Below are positions 56,225-64,000 of a stretch of DNA of 64,000 bases, piece by piece (the stretch's first letter is position 1; each line of letters begins with the position of its first letter). The notes beneath the pieces were generated by a model that was not told where the DNA came from, did no database searches, and was given only the letters and a program-made list of their open reading frames with translations. The stretch covers positions 6,798,001 through 6,862,000 of the forward strand of contig NZ_CP151099.1 in the NCBI RefSeq assembly GCF_038096175.1, given 5' to 3'. The position numbers and the translations under genes are program-made. The stretch comes from Nostoc sp. UHCC 0302. GTDB taxonomy: Bacteria > Cyanobacteriota > Cyanobacteriia > Cyanobacteriales > Nostocaceae.

Positions 56225-56275
56225 AGCATTGCCATGCCCCTACCAGTGTATTTTTATCATTATTAAAATTGAATA
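56225..56275. repeat. Dispersed repeat, right half (split copy)
   Basis: It matches the reverse complement of about 47153-47205 (gccatgcccctaccag...atcattattaaaat) and starts with the second AGCATTGCC. Confidence 0.75.
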
Positions 56276-56528
56276 CTATTACTATTTACTAATTTTGTGC
56301 TTTTTTACTTTTCGTATACTATAAATAGTTATACTATTTCCAAAAATCTTTGAAATATATGAATTTGCTATAGGGGCGTACAGTTAGCTGTACGCCTTTA
56401 GCTATATGTATTAGATAATTTGTGAAAGTGAAAGTGTATTAGTAAAAAAGTAGTAGTGCTATCTCTCTACAAAATTTATATATTTATCGTATAGCTTGTA
56501 TAAATATTATTTAATTGCCTATGTTTAT

Positions 56529-56574
56529 AAAAAAATCGTGTACTCTCAAGTCAATTAGACTAAGAATACACGAT
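56529..56574 (-). terminator. Terminator of the GG-peptide gene at 56598
   Basis: On the minus strand ATCGTGTA (56574-56567) pairs with TACACGAT (56542-56535), with an inner AGTC/GACT stem. It is followed by TTTTTTAT. It lies 24 bp after the stop of the peptide gene. Confidence 0.75.
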
Positions 56575-56597
56575 AATAAATACAAAATTAATTACTC

Positions 56598-56873
56598 TTA
56601 ACTCGTTGTTTGTTGAGCTACTTGATTTTGCAAGTTAGACATTGCTTGATCTATCTGTATCCTTAAGTCACCTAAAAGGCTATCTACTTGGTCTAGGGTA
56701 CTTGATACAGTATCTCTGATGGTACTTGTGTTAACAGCTGTATTTGATGAATTTGGTGTTGTTGTTCTTATTCTGTAACCACCTTCCACAGACTTCAGCT
56801 CCCAAGATTCTAGGTCGGTGAGCAGATTTTCCTCACTACTAGTATATAAATTAGAGATTATTATTTTTGCCAT
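56598..56873 (-). CDS. Third type of GG-leader peptide (precursor candidate)
   Basis: 91 residues. The leader MAKIIISNLYTSSEENLLTD with LESWELKSVEGG ends in GG (~31-32). The tail YRIRTTTPNSSNTAVNTSTI then RDTVSSTLDQVDSLLGDLRI is rich in Thr/Ser/Asn with an amphipathic Leu/Val pattern, and has no Cys. It has its own terminator and a usable ribosome site (AGGAGT, ~12 nt upstream). The leader shares the M-A-x-I-x-(I/L)-S-x-L start with the array peptides, so it may use the same exporter. Confidence 0.7.
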   Translation of the reverse strand: MAKIIISNLYTSSEENLLTDLESWELKSVEGGYRIRTTTPNSSNTAVNTSTIRDTVSSTLDQVDSLLGDLRIQIDQAMSNLQNQVAQQTTS

Positions 56874-57090
56874 TTTTAACTCCTGAAATACGGTGATATA
56901 AAGTAAAGTGCTCTTGGATTAGATTGAACTTTCCATCCAAAATCTCTATCTACTATTGTGTGATTTAATTTCAGAAATTCAATATTTGTCGGCTAATTTA
57001 AAAGACATAATGAGGGTAATTTAGTCTTTTAAAAGAAGATTTCATTGTATTGGCAGTTTTATTGTCTTGCTTGTCATTCATATGAATAAA

Positions 57091-57114
57091 GACGCGATTA
57101 ATCGCGTCTCTACT
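57091..57114. repeat. GACGCGATTAATCGCGTC palindrome
   Basis: An 18-bp perfect palindrome followed by tctac. The same small element is at 28343-28368 and, longer, at 62270-62390. Confidence 0.7.
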
Positions 57115-57154
57115 TATTGTTTGACTGCTGTTTGTTATGAACAAGCCACTTTGA

Positions 57155-58672
57155 TTAATTCTTCGCTTGTGGCTGTGAAGCAGGAATTGTCACATCTATC
57201 GGCGTCACCTGTGCTGCTAGCTGTGTCAAGGGTGGCTGAATGGCCGTTTGATTCCCTACCACTAGAGTTACAATATTTTCTGGCTTCAGGTATTGCTTTG
57301 CTACCCGCTGTACATCGGCTGCGGTGGTTGCTGCTACAGCTTTTTGATAACGGAATAGAAAATCAGCTGGATAGCCGTAATATTCGTATCGCATTAACCT
57401 AGATAAAGTTTGGCTAGGGTCTTGAAAGTTGAACACAAAAGAGTTGAGTGTAGAATCTTTAGCAAAAGCTAATTCTGGTGCTGTAACTTTTTGAGCTTGA
57501 AGGCGCTTGATTTCAACCTGCAAAGCTTTGACAAACTGTACTGTAGCATCCGATCGCGTTTGTCCCCCAGCAATGAACATTCCAGGGTAGTCGAAGCGGG
57601 GACTCCACGAGCCGTATACTGAGTAAGCTATACCTTGACGCGATCGCACTTCATTAAATAAGCGTCCGCCAAAGCCATTTAACACCCCATTCAATACATC
57701 CAACGCTGGATAGTCAGGATTGTTGAACTGTCCGCCTAAATGCCCGATGAGAATATTACTCTGAGTTAGCTGCGGTTGATTTACAAAAAAGACTCCGCCT
57801 GTGTTCGCTGGCGACACATCAGACAACTTGGGTTTAGTGATTGTAGGATTGCGCTTCCACTCGCCAAAATTGGCTTGAATAAGCGATCGCATTTTCTTAC
57901 TATCAAAATCTCCCACAATCCCCAAAATCATATTATTCGGGTGGAAATACTGCTGATAGAACTGCACTAAATCTTCGCGAGAAATGCGATCGACTGTTGC
58001 ATACTCTATCGTGCGGGCATAAGGACTATCTTTGCCATAAATCAATTTGCGAAATTCCCGACTAGCAATTTCATCAGGATCGTCATTGCGACGAGCAATA
58101 CCACCTCGGGCTTGTGTCTTGGCCAAATCTAACTTTTCTTGAGCAAACACTGGCTCTTGTATCACCTCAGCAAACAGCCCAAACACAGTTTCTAAATCTT
58201 CGCTGAGTGCCTGAAAGCTAGCATTACCAGCAGCTTCACTAATGCTGGTTTCCACAGCAGCCGCTCGTTGTTCCAATAAATCATTTAGCTCATCAGGCGA
58301 ATGCTTCTTAGTTCCACCAGTCCGCATCACCGCACCAGTAAAACCAGCCAATCCGACTTTTTCTGATGGTTCAAAACGACTTCCTGTGCGAACCAACGCC
58401 AAACCATTCACCAAAGGTAGCTCGTGATTCTCCATTAAATAGACTACCAAGCCATTTTGGAGAACAAACCGCTCATACTTGGGTAACTTAATTTCAGGTA
58501 GCGGTGCAAACTGTAACTCTGTGTAATTCTTTGCCTCCGCCGTCGCCGCCAGAGAAAAGTTAAAAGTCACGAGTAAAAAAGCAAAAGCAACAACTAACGC
58601 ATACAAAAACCTTTTACTATTTTGAATTTTCCACACCATCCGCCTTTTACCCTTCACCTTGTACCTCTGCAT
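57155..58672 (-). CDS. M16 family peptidase-like protein, non-catalytic partner
   Basis: 505 residues with an N-terminal signal (FLYALVVAFAFLLVTFNFSL then AATAEA, ~22-47) for export. Two M16 domains: VLQNGLVVYLMENHELPLVN starts the first. At the position of the zinc motif HxxEH it has GLAGFTGAVMRTGG, so it lacks the metal ligands. The C-terminal domain contains the typical RLFNEVRSRQGIAYSVYG. It forms a pair with the next upstream gene, as do mitochondrial-type alpha/beta processing peptidases. Periplasmic. It lies beside the RiPP-like locus, though such pairs are also found elsewhere in cyanobacteria. Confidence 0.9.
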   Translation of the reverse strand: MQRYKVKGKRRMVWKIQNSKRFLYALVVAFAFLLVTFNFSLAATAEAKNYTELQFAPLPEIKLPKYERFVLQNGLVVYLMENHELPLVNGLALVRTGSRFEPSEKVGLAGFTGAVMRTGGTKKHSPDELNDLLEQRAAAVETSISEAAGNASFQALSEDLETVFGLFAEVIQEPVFAQEKLDLAKTQARGGIARRNDDPDEIASREFRKLIYGKDSPYARTIEYATVDRISREDLVQFYQQYFHPNNMILGIVGDFDSKKMRSLIQANFGEWKRNPTITKPKLSDVSPANTGGVFFVNQPQLTQSNILIGHLGGQFNNPDYPALDVLNGVLNGFGGRLFNEVRSRQGIAYSVYGSWSPRFDYPGMFIAGGQTRSDATVQFVKALQVEIKRLQAQKVTAPELAFAKDSTLNSFVFNFQDPSQTLSRLMRYEYYGYPADFLFRYQKAVAATTAADVQRVAKQYLKPENIVTLVVGNQTAIQPPLTQLAAQVTPIDVTIPASQPQAKN

Positions 58673-58717
58673 ACTCTCTTCCTTAGCGCTCTTTGCGCCC
58701 TTTGCGGTTTGTTTCTC

Positions 58718-60400
58718 TTACGCTTTTTTCGACAACAGCTTGCCAATCGTGCGATTCTCCGGCGTAAACGTCGCCTTTGCCACGCGTTGAATATCAGCAG
58801 GAGTCACCGCAATAATTTCATCCAACTGCTTAAACAAATTCTTCCAAGAGCCTGTTTTCACTTCATATTCCAATAACTGCTGCGCCATCCCCATATTGGA
58901 ATTGAGCGTTCGTAACAAATCCGCCCTTGCTTGGGTTTTCACACGTTGCAACTCAATCTCCGAAACAGGCTGAGTTTTCAAAGATTCTACTTCCTTGCGT
59001 AAAGCCACTGCCACCTCATCAACTGTGTGACCAGGAGCTGTCAGAGCATAGAACAGCATCAGATTAGGATACTTATCACCCGGAAATCCGCTGATCCCCT
59101 GTGCATTTAACGCCAAGCGTTGCTGTTCTATTAAAGACTTATACAGCCGTGATGTACGTCCATCACTTAATAAACTGGCGATAATTTCATAAACTGCATT
59201 ATCTGGATGGGTAACTGCCGGACGGTGATAGCCTTCTAAATACCAAGGCTGAGAAGGTAACTCTAAAGAAACTTCCTGCGTCTGTTTCTGTGGCGGTTCC
59301 ACCGGAATTTGCTCAACTGCTTTGGGTTTTGCCTGATAACGTCCAAAGTAAACTTGCGCCAGTTTTTTCACTTCGGCTGGATTAACATCTCCAACAATGG
59401 CGATAGTTAAATTGCTTGGCACATAGTGCGTGTTAAAAAACTTCTGTACATCTTCTATTGTGAGGTTACGGATATCTTCGTCATAACCGATAACTGGACG
59501 TCTGTAAGGATGAACTTTGTAAGCAGCATCGATAAATTTCTCTATCATCAGTCCAATGGGTGAATTTTCCACCCGCAAGCGTCGTTCCTCCAAAATCACA
59601 TCTTTTTCTTTATAAAATTCGCGAAACACCGGATTGAGAAATCGGTCTGATTCCAGCGACATCCATAGTTCCAACTTATTAGCAGGAAAGCTATAAAAAT
59701 AGCGAGTGGCTTCAGTAGAAGTATTGGCATTTAAACCCACGCCTCCTGCTTGTTCTACTATTTGCCCCATCTCATTTTGCTTGACTAGCTTGGCTGCTTG
59801 TAATTCAACTTGCTTAAATTCAGCTTGCAACCTAGCAACTTCATCTTTTTTGCCATCAGCTTTCGCTGTTTTAATTTGGCTGTCCAATTGCTCTAAGCGC
59901 TCTAATAGCGGTTTCTCTGCTTGGTAATCTTTTGTACCAATGCGTGTTGTACCTTTAAACGCCAAATGCTCTAAAAAGTGAGCTACACCAGTTTTCCTAT
60001 CTGGCTCATCTACACCACCGACGTCGGCGTAGGTAAGAAAAGAAACTACTGGCGCTTGATGTCGTTCCAAGACAATGAATTTTAGTCCATTATCAAGACG
60101 GAATTCTGTCAATTGCTTAGTTACTCGATCCAGGTAAGGCTGGATCGAACTTTCAACTGGTGGGGTTTGAGTTGTAACTCTTTGCAGTGGTTTTTGGGGA
60201 GGAGGCGCTGTCTGAGTTTGAGCCAGAGCCACTTCTGGCAGTAATCCGCACCAGAACATTGTCAAGGCTAACAAGGTGACAATTAGCCGACGCAATGAGA
60301 CAGATACTTTCTTCAACCAATCCAAAATCCAAATTGCGCTTCCAGCGCACCTTTGGTGCAACCTAAAATCCAAAATTGAAATGGGCTGGTTCATAAGCAA
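58718..60400 (-). CDS. M16 family zinc peptidase, catalytic subunit
   Basis: Up to 560 residues. The zinc motif HFLEH lies in GVAHFLEHLAFKGT (~140), with a further Glu in KDVILEERRLRVENSP (~265). Export signal LIVTLLALTMFWCGLLPEVALA (~40-61). The first ~28 residues are encoded by a repeat (atccaaaatccaaatt..., 60310-60380), so the true start may be a TTG near 60316 (LKKVSVSLRR) instead of the ATG at 60400. Coiled-coil insertion (about 155-195, KTAKADGKKDEVARLQAEFK). It is 45 bp upstream of the non-catalytic partner, in the same operon. Confidence 0.92.
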   Translation of the reverse strand: MLMNQPISILDFRLHQRCAGSAIWILDWLKKVSVSLRRLIVTLLALTMFWCGLLPEVALAQTQTAPPPQKPLQRVTTQTPPVESSIQPYLDRVTKQLTEFRLDNGLKFIVLERHQAPVVSFLTYADVGGVDEPDRKTGVAHFLEHLAFKGTTRIGTKDYQAEKPLLERLEQLDSQIKTAKADGKKDEVARLQAEFKQVELQAAKLVKQNEMGQIVEQAGGVGLNANTSTEATRYFYSFPANKLELWMSLESDRFLNPVFREFYKEKDVILEERRLRVENSPIGLMIEKFIDAAYKVHPYRRPVIGYDEDIRNLTIEDVQKFFNTHYVPSNLTIAIVGDVNPAEVKKLAQVYFGRYQAKPKAVEQIPVEPPQKQTQEVSLELPSQPWYLEGYHRPAVTHPDNAVYEIIASLLSDGRTSRLYKSLIEQQRLALNAQGISGFPGDKYPNLMLFYALTAPGHTVDEVAVALRKEVESLKTQPVSEIELQRVKTQARADLLRTLNSNMGMAQQLLEYEVKTGSWKNLFKQLDEIIAVTPADIQRVAKATFTPENRTIGKLLSKKA

Positions 60401-60545
60401 AAATTAAAGTAAAGTTACACTACCTAAAAAACAGGATACTTACCAAACAAGGCGTTAATCTTGTATTAAGCTTTCTGGAATTTTTGTACCTGACGTTAGA
60501 CAATAATGCTACAAGTCGTGTTCCGGAGATTTCACCATAACTGTT

Positions 60546-61160
60546 ATGCGAGTTTTTAATTCTTCCCCGCCCTCAGAGGCACAGACGCGCACTAAGATTT
60601 TACAGGCAGCACAACGATTGTTTGCCTCCCAGGGGTTTGATGGCACTACTACCCGTGACTTAGCACAAGCCGCTGGTGTAGCGGAAGGAACCCTATTTCG
60701 TCATTTTCCCAATAAAAAGGCGATTTTGGTGGAAGTAGCCACAAGTGGCTGGGTGGAGATTTTAACAGATTTGCTCACAGAATTGAGTGAAATGGGCAGC
60801 TATAAAGCTGTAGCTCAGGTAATGCGCCGCCGGATGTGGAATTTTAAAAAAAATGCCGACCTGATGCGGGTTTGCTTCATGGAGGTGCAGTTTCACCCCG
60901 ATTTGCGCGATCGCATTCAATTAGAAGTCATTACCAAAATGACTGATGTCGCCGAAGCATTCTTTCAAACTGCGATGGATAGAGGCATTTATCGGCAAAT
61001 GAATGCCAACCTAGTCGCCAAAGTTTTCTTAGGAATGTTTGCGATCGCAGGTTTTTCTAACAATACTCTCATGGAACCTGATGCTTCTCCCGAACAAATG
61101 CAGCAAATGGCTGAAGGATTAGCTGATATTTTCCTCAATGGTGTATTGGCTAAGGAGTAA
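60546..61160 (+). CDS. TetR/AcrR family transcriptional regulator
   Basis: 204 residues. The N-terminal HTH (~13-60) includes ILQAAQRLFASQGFDGTTTR and DLAQAAGVAEGTLFRHFPNK. The C-terminal ligand-binding domain is not assigned to a subfamily. It is divergent from the M16 pair (145 bp apart) and may regulate it; ligand unknown. Confidence 0.93.
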   Translation: MRVFNSSPPSEAQTRTKILQAAQRLFASQGFDGTTTRDLAQAAGVAEGTLFRHFPNKKAILVEVATSGWVEILTDLLTELSEMGSYKAVAQVMRRRMWNFKKNADLMRVCFMEVQFHPDLRDRIQLEVITKMTDVAEAFFQTAMDRGIYRQMNANLVAKVFLGMFAIAGFSNNTLMEPDASPEQMQQMAEGLADIFLNGVLAKE

Positions 61161-61219
61161 GGGAGTGGGGGAGTAGGGGAGTAGGAAGAGAAAACTACTG
61201 ACTTTTGCCCAATGCCCAT

Positions 61220-61657
61220 TCACTTAATAGCTTGTGCTTGTTGACTCCACTGTTGTACTAGCTCAATTGCTGGACACAAATCTCGCCGTTGCATTGTTGC
61301 TACCTGTAAGCGCAAAATTTGTTTGTGCAATCTGTGAGTAGGAGTTTGAGCCAACTGGGCTACAGAACCAATCCCCGCGTGTAGCAATAAACCACAATAT
61401 TGGGTTCCGACGCTAGGAATACGCGCTAAATCAGCTAAAGCTAGCCACTTATTTACATATTGAAGATGAATCTGTAATTTATTCGCTAATGCTACCCTTG
61501 CCTCTAGAGTTTTCCCTTGCTTGACTAGCGCTGCTGTAGTGTTAATTCCACAATTTTGTAATTGTGATTGTTCTTCCTGGCTTAACCCAGGTAATTGCTC
61601 AATCGGCCAATCACTAGATGGCATAAGACTTTTAGTATTTGTGTGTTTAGTAGGCAT
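61220..61657 (-). CDS. DUF4332 protein (helix-hairpin-helix-like)
   Basis: About 145 residues from MPTKHTN. Two HhH-like units: LPGLSQEEQSQLQNCGINTT and ARIPSVGTQYCGLLLHAGIG, then VAQLAQTPTHRLHKQILRLQ. DUF4332 proteins resemble DNA-binding HhH proteins, but function is unknown. The frame is open to a TTG at 61705 inside a repeat; the ATG at 61657 is preferred. Confidence 0.8.
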   Translation of the reverse strand: MPTKHTNTKSLMPSSDWPIEQLPGLSQEEQSQLQNCGINTTAALVKQGKTLEARVALANKLQIHLQYVNKWLALADLARIPSVGTQYCGLLLHAGIGSVAQLAQTPTHRLHKQILRLQVATMQRRDLCPAIELVQQWSQQAQAIK

Positions 61658-61797
61658 TTGTAAAACTAAAATTATAGACTCCTTTAAATATTGTGACTTA
61701 TCCAAATTTTGGATTGTGAAACAATGGAAGAAAAGGTAATGCTAGTAGAAACCGCTTAAATCAAGTCTTTCTCTTTGTATCTTAATTACGAACTAGT

Positions 61798-62262
61798 ATG
61801 AACCCGATTCCGAAAATCTCAGCTCAGTTGTATGAAACAGACTTTGTGGCTTGGACAGAACAAACTGTGCAACTTATTCGTGCTGGACAATTTGGACAGG
61901 TAGACTGGGATGCCGTGATTGAGGAGATTGAAAGCTTGGGAAGGTCAGATCGGCGGGAGTTAAAAAGTCGTTTGGAGGTATTATTACAGCATTTGCTCAA
62001 ATGGCAATATCAGTCTAATTTGCGGCGTGGCTCCTGGCGAAACACGATTGATGAACAACGCAATCGGATTGCAGATTTGCTGCAAGAGAGTCCCAGGCTT
62101 AAATCCTATCCAGAAGAAGTTTTAGCGGAGTGCTATCGTCGGGGATTAAAAGCTGCTAGTAATGAAACGGAACTACCAATCGATACATTTCCTGGGGAAT
62201 GTCCTTATACTATTGCCCAAGTTCTTGATACTGAGTTTTTACCGGATGCGATCGCTTTGTAG
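61798..62262 (+). CDS. DUF29 family protein
   Basis: 154 residues. Family pattern: DFVAWTEQTVQLIRAGQFGQ, VDWDAVIEEIESLGRSDRRE, LLQHLLKWQYQSNLRRGSWR, then CPYTIAQVLDTEFLPD. Cytoplasmic all-helical protein, abundant in cyanobacteria, function unknown. Confidence 0.93.
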   Translation: MNPIPKISAQLYETDFVAWTEQTVQLIRAGQFGQVDWDAVIEEIESLGRSDRRELKSRLEVLLQHLLKWQYQSNLRRGSWRNTIDEQRNRIADLLQESPRLKSYPEEVLAECYRRGLKAASNETELPIDTFPGECPYTIAQVLDTEFLPDAIAL

Positions 62263-62269
62263 TATGTGA

Positions 62270-62390
62270 GAGACGCGATTATACTCTTACGAGAAGCCGA
62301 AGCAGAGCGACTACGCGTCTGTACAAGAGTTAGGAGTAGAGACGCGATTATACTCTGCGAGAAGCCGAAGCAGAGCGTCTACGCGTCTGT
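62270..62390. repeat. Two direct copies of a ~53-bp palindromic repeat
   Basis: gagacgcgattatactct..gagaagccgaagcagagcg..tacgcgtctgt occurs at 62270-62322 and 62338-62390. Each unit has complementary ends (agacgcg / cgcgtct). It is the long form of the palindromes at 28343 and 57091. Confidence 0.8.
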
Positions 62391-62461
62391 GGCTTGATAT
62401 TTGGTTTTGTGAGCTAGATTCCGTATTTTACTACGTACAAGCTGCTGTATAAATGATGGCT

Positions 62462-63262
62462 TTAAGCAGTAATTAATTCTCCCCGCAGGACTGTGACTGC
62501 TTGTCCAGCGAGAAAGACGCGATCGCCTCCCTTGTAGCGAACTTTCACCACACCGCCGCGATTGGATGCCTGATAAGCTAAAAATTCGTCTTTGCCTAAG
62601 CGATCGCGCCAATAGGGAGCAAGGCAGCAATGAGCAGACCCAGTTACTGGGTCTTCATTAATACCTACTCCTGGTGCAAAGAAGCGAGAAACAAAATCGT
62701 ATTTGGAATCAGAGTCAGTCACGCTAGTAACAATTACCTTAGAAACAGGTAAATTTTTTAACTGCTGAAAATTGGGCTGTATTTGCCGTACCAATTCTTC
62801 AGATTCCACTTTCACCAAATAGCCCAAAGAATTCTGAAACACCGCTTTGTACGGTACACCCAAAGCTTCGCCCAGTTCTGGAGGCGCAACAACTTCTTGT
62901 GAGCGATTTACAGGAAAATCTAGCTCAATCCACTGCCCTTGTCGTTTGGCAACAAGTAGTCCACTTTTGGTATAAAAACGCGCAACTTCATCAGGTAATA
63001 AATGCGCTTCTGACCAAAGTACATGGGCGCTGGCTAAGGTTGCATGACCACAAAGTGGTACTTCCACTTCTGGTGTAAACCAACGCAGATTAAAGCCGTC
63101 GTCTTGTCTGACTAGAAAAGCTGTCTCAGATAAATTCATCTCCTGCGCCACTTTCTGCATCCAGCGATCGTCTTGAGGAGTGGGCAAAACACAGACAGCA
63201 GCAGGATTACCTGCAAAGCGTGTATTAGTGAAAGCATCGACTTGAATAATGATTTGTCCCAT
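62462..63262 (-). CDS. PhzF family isomerase
   Basis: 266 residues. Motifs: GNPAAVCVLP, MNLSETAFLV with the catalytic Glu (~45), VPLCGHATLASAHVL (~70) and NEDPVTGSAHCCLAPYW (~205). Diaminopimelate-epimerase-like fold. Most PhzF homologues outside phenazine clusters have unknown substrates. Alone between repeats and a small lipoprotein gene. Confidence 0.93.
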   Translation of the reverse strand: MGQIIIQVDAFTNTRFAGNPAAVCVLPTPQDDRWMQKVAQEMNLSETAFLVRQDDGFNLRWFTPEVEVPLCGHATLASAHVLWSEAHLLPDEVARFYTKSGLLVAKRQGQWIELDFPVNRSQEVVAPPELGEALGVPYKAVFQNSLGYLVKVESEELVRQIQPNFQQLKNLPVSKVIVTSVTDSDSKYDFVSRFFAPGVGINEDPVTGSAHCCLAPYWRDRLGKDEFLAYQASNRGGVVKVRYKGGDRVFLAGQAVTVLRGELITA

Positions 63263-63418
63263 CTGTCAGCCAAAAAGTGAATACAGAAGTTTGCAGCTTT
63301 GTATACTTAATCATGAGCGTATCAACGATTTATACACCCAAGAGCAAATATTTACAGTAGTCAAAAATCCAATAGGAATCCTATAGATTAGTAATATTAT
63401 CTCTAACAGCTAGGGGAA

Positions 63419-63673
63419 ATGTTAAATCAAAAGGGAAACTTGATCATTTCTATTGTTAAAAGCGTTTTTACCACTGTCCACTTAGCACTCATTTCTACAG
63501 GATTAGTCGGCTGCGTTGTTGAAGTTCCGCAGCCATCGGCTCCCACTGAGCAACTGCCAGCCGTACAACCTAAGCAACAGCCTAATCAAACGAAACAGAA
63601 TGATCATGATGATGACAAAGATCATAATAGTGGCAATGATAAAGACGATAACGATAAAGACGATAAAGACTAA
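63419..63673 (+). CDS. Small lipoprotein with acidic Asp/Lys tail
   Basis: 84 residues. Signal region SVFTTVHLALISTGLVGC; LVGC is a lipobox, so the mature protein would start at Cys32. Then a Pro/Gln-rich spacer and a C-terminal tail made of D, K, N and H (DHDDDKDHNSGNDKDDND). The tail is suited to bind divalent cations, but this is inference. The tail DNA contains a short imperfect repeat (gataaagacgataa). Family not recognised. Confidence 0.7.
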   Translation: MLNQKGNLIISIVKSVFTTVHLALISTGLVGCVVEVPQPSAPTEQLPAVQPKQQPNQTKQNDHDDDKDHNSGNDKDDNDKDDKD

Positions 63674-63714
63674 ATGAAAGCGCAAGTATAATTATTTTCT
63701 TCAAGTCTCCATTT

Positions 63715-64000
63715 ATGCTTATCCAAGACACCGCTAATTCTCTCGCTAATACGCTACGTCACCGACGGCAACGCCTAGCTAACCTGATTGATTTTCCCGC
63801 AGTTCTCTGGTCAGGTAGCAGTAGTCCACGCAACTTTCCAGCAAATCTCTTGCCGTTCCGCGCTAACAGTCATTTTCTTTATTTTGCTGGGCTACCACTG
63901 CCAAACGCGGCAATTCGCTTAGAGGCGGGTAAGCTTGAACTATTCATGGATGATCCTCATCCCAGCAGCGCCCTTTGGCATGGAGAATTGCCCAAGCGTG
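63715..64000 (+). CDS. Aminopeptidase P family protein (N-terminal part only)
   Basis: The frame starts at ATG 63715 (MLIQDTANSLANTLRHRRQR) and runs off the window after ~95 residues. Contents such as FPAVLWSGSSSPRNFPANLL, PFRANSHFLYFAGLPLPNAA and DDPHPSSALWHGE match the N-terminal (creatinase-like) domain of aminopeptidase P/Xaa-Pro peptidases. The metal-binding domain lies outside. Confidence 0.75.
   Translation, partial: MLIQDTANSLANTLRHRRQRLANLIDFPAVLWSGSSSPRNFPANLLPFRANSHFLYFAGLPLPNAAIRLEAGKLELFMDDPHPSSALWHGELPKR

Noticed and set aside
55776-56266. Several overlapping open frames around the MITE
   Set aside because: They read through inverted ends and repeat DNA; none has a ribosome site or family features.

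Overview
This window looks like a chromosomal segment of a filamentous, heterocyst-type cyanobacterium (Nostocales). The clues are many GCGATCGC (HIP1) sites, a hormogonium-polysaccharide (hps) locus, a HetP-family protein, a cyanobacterial-type RibBA with a long C-terminal extension, and many short G/C-rich intergenic repeats typical of Nostoc relatives. No rRNA, tRNA or CRISPR array was recognised.

Layout. (1) 1-18.1 kb, minus strand: an hps locus. It holds the 3' part of an HpsJ-like gene, a TIGR04282-type glycosyltransferase, an extra pseudopilin, hpsE, a GspH-like pseudopilin (hpsD position), hpsC, hpsB and the giant hpsA. rpmB and htpG follow, then three tandem GT2 paralogues and a second HpsE-like GT2. 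(2) 18.7-28.1 kb: housekeeping genes clpB, gloA, eno, argC, ribBA and an N-acetylmuramoyl-L-alanine amidase. (3) 28.4-32.3 kb: a Roco (LRR-Roc-COR) protein with near-identical 23-residue LRRs, then a 21-bp minisatellite. (4) 32.6-38.7 kb: metH, a stand-alone DUF262/HNH (GmrSD-like) gene and a Uma2-family gene. (5) 38.7-41.3 kb: a 2.5-kb gene-poor stretch with dispersed palindromic repeats and a strong hairpin terminator. (6) 41.3-56.9 kb: the most interesting region, a RiPP-like locus. (7) 57.1-64 kb: an M16 peptidase pair, a TetR regulator, DUF4332, DUF29, PhzF, a small acidic lipoprotein and the start of an aminopeptidase P-like gene.

The RiPP-like locus has a plus-strand export arm: an IS630-type HTH protein, a cNMP-binding/C39 peptidase/ABC exporter, an HlyD adaptor and a parvulin-like PPIase. 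It also has a minus-strand arm: seven tandem 76-81-residue precursor-like peptides with GG leaders on a ~377-bp repeating unit, two divergent GG peptides, an APH-like kinase, a HopA1-family protein and a HetP-family protein. The kinase plus HopA1 pair resembles the LxmK/LxmY enzymes of class V lanthipeptides, but none of the predicted cores contains cysteine. If the pair dehydrates Ser/Thr, the product cannot be a normal lanthipeptide. A HetC-like exporter and a HetP-family protein in the same locus raise a possible link to cell differentiation or cell-cell signalling.

Between the peptide array and the last GG peptide lies a 389-bp MITE-like insertion with 9-bp target-site duplications. It sits inside a dispersed repeat whose uninterrupted copy is near 47.2 kb.
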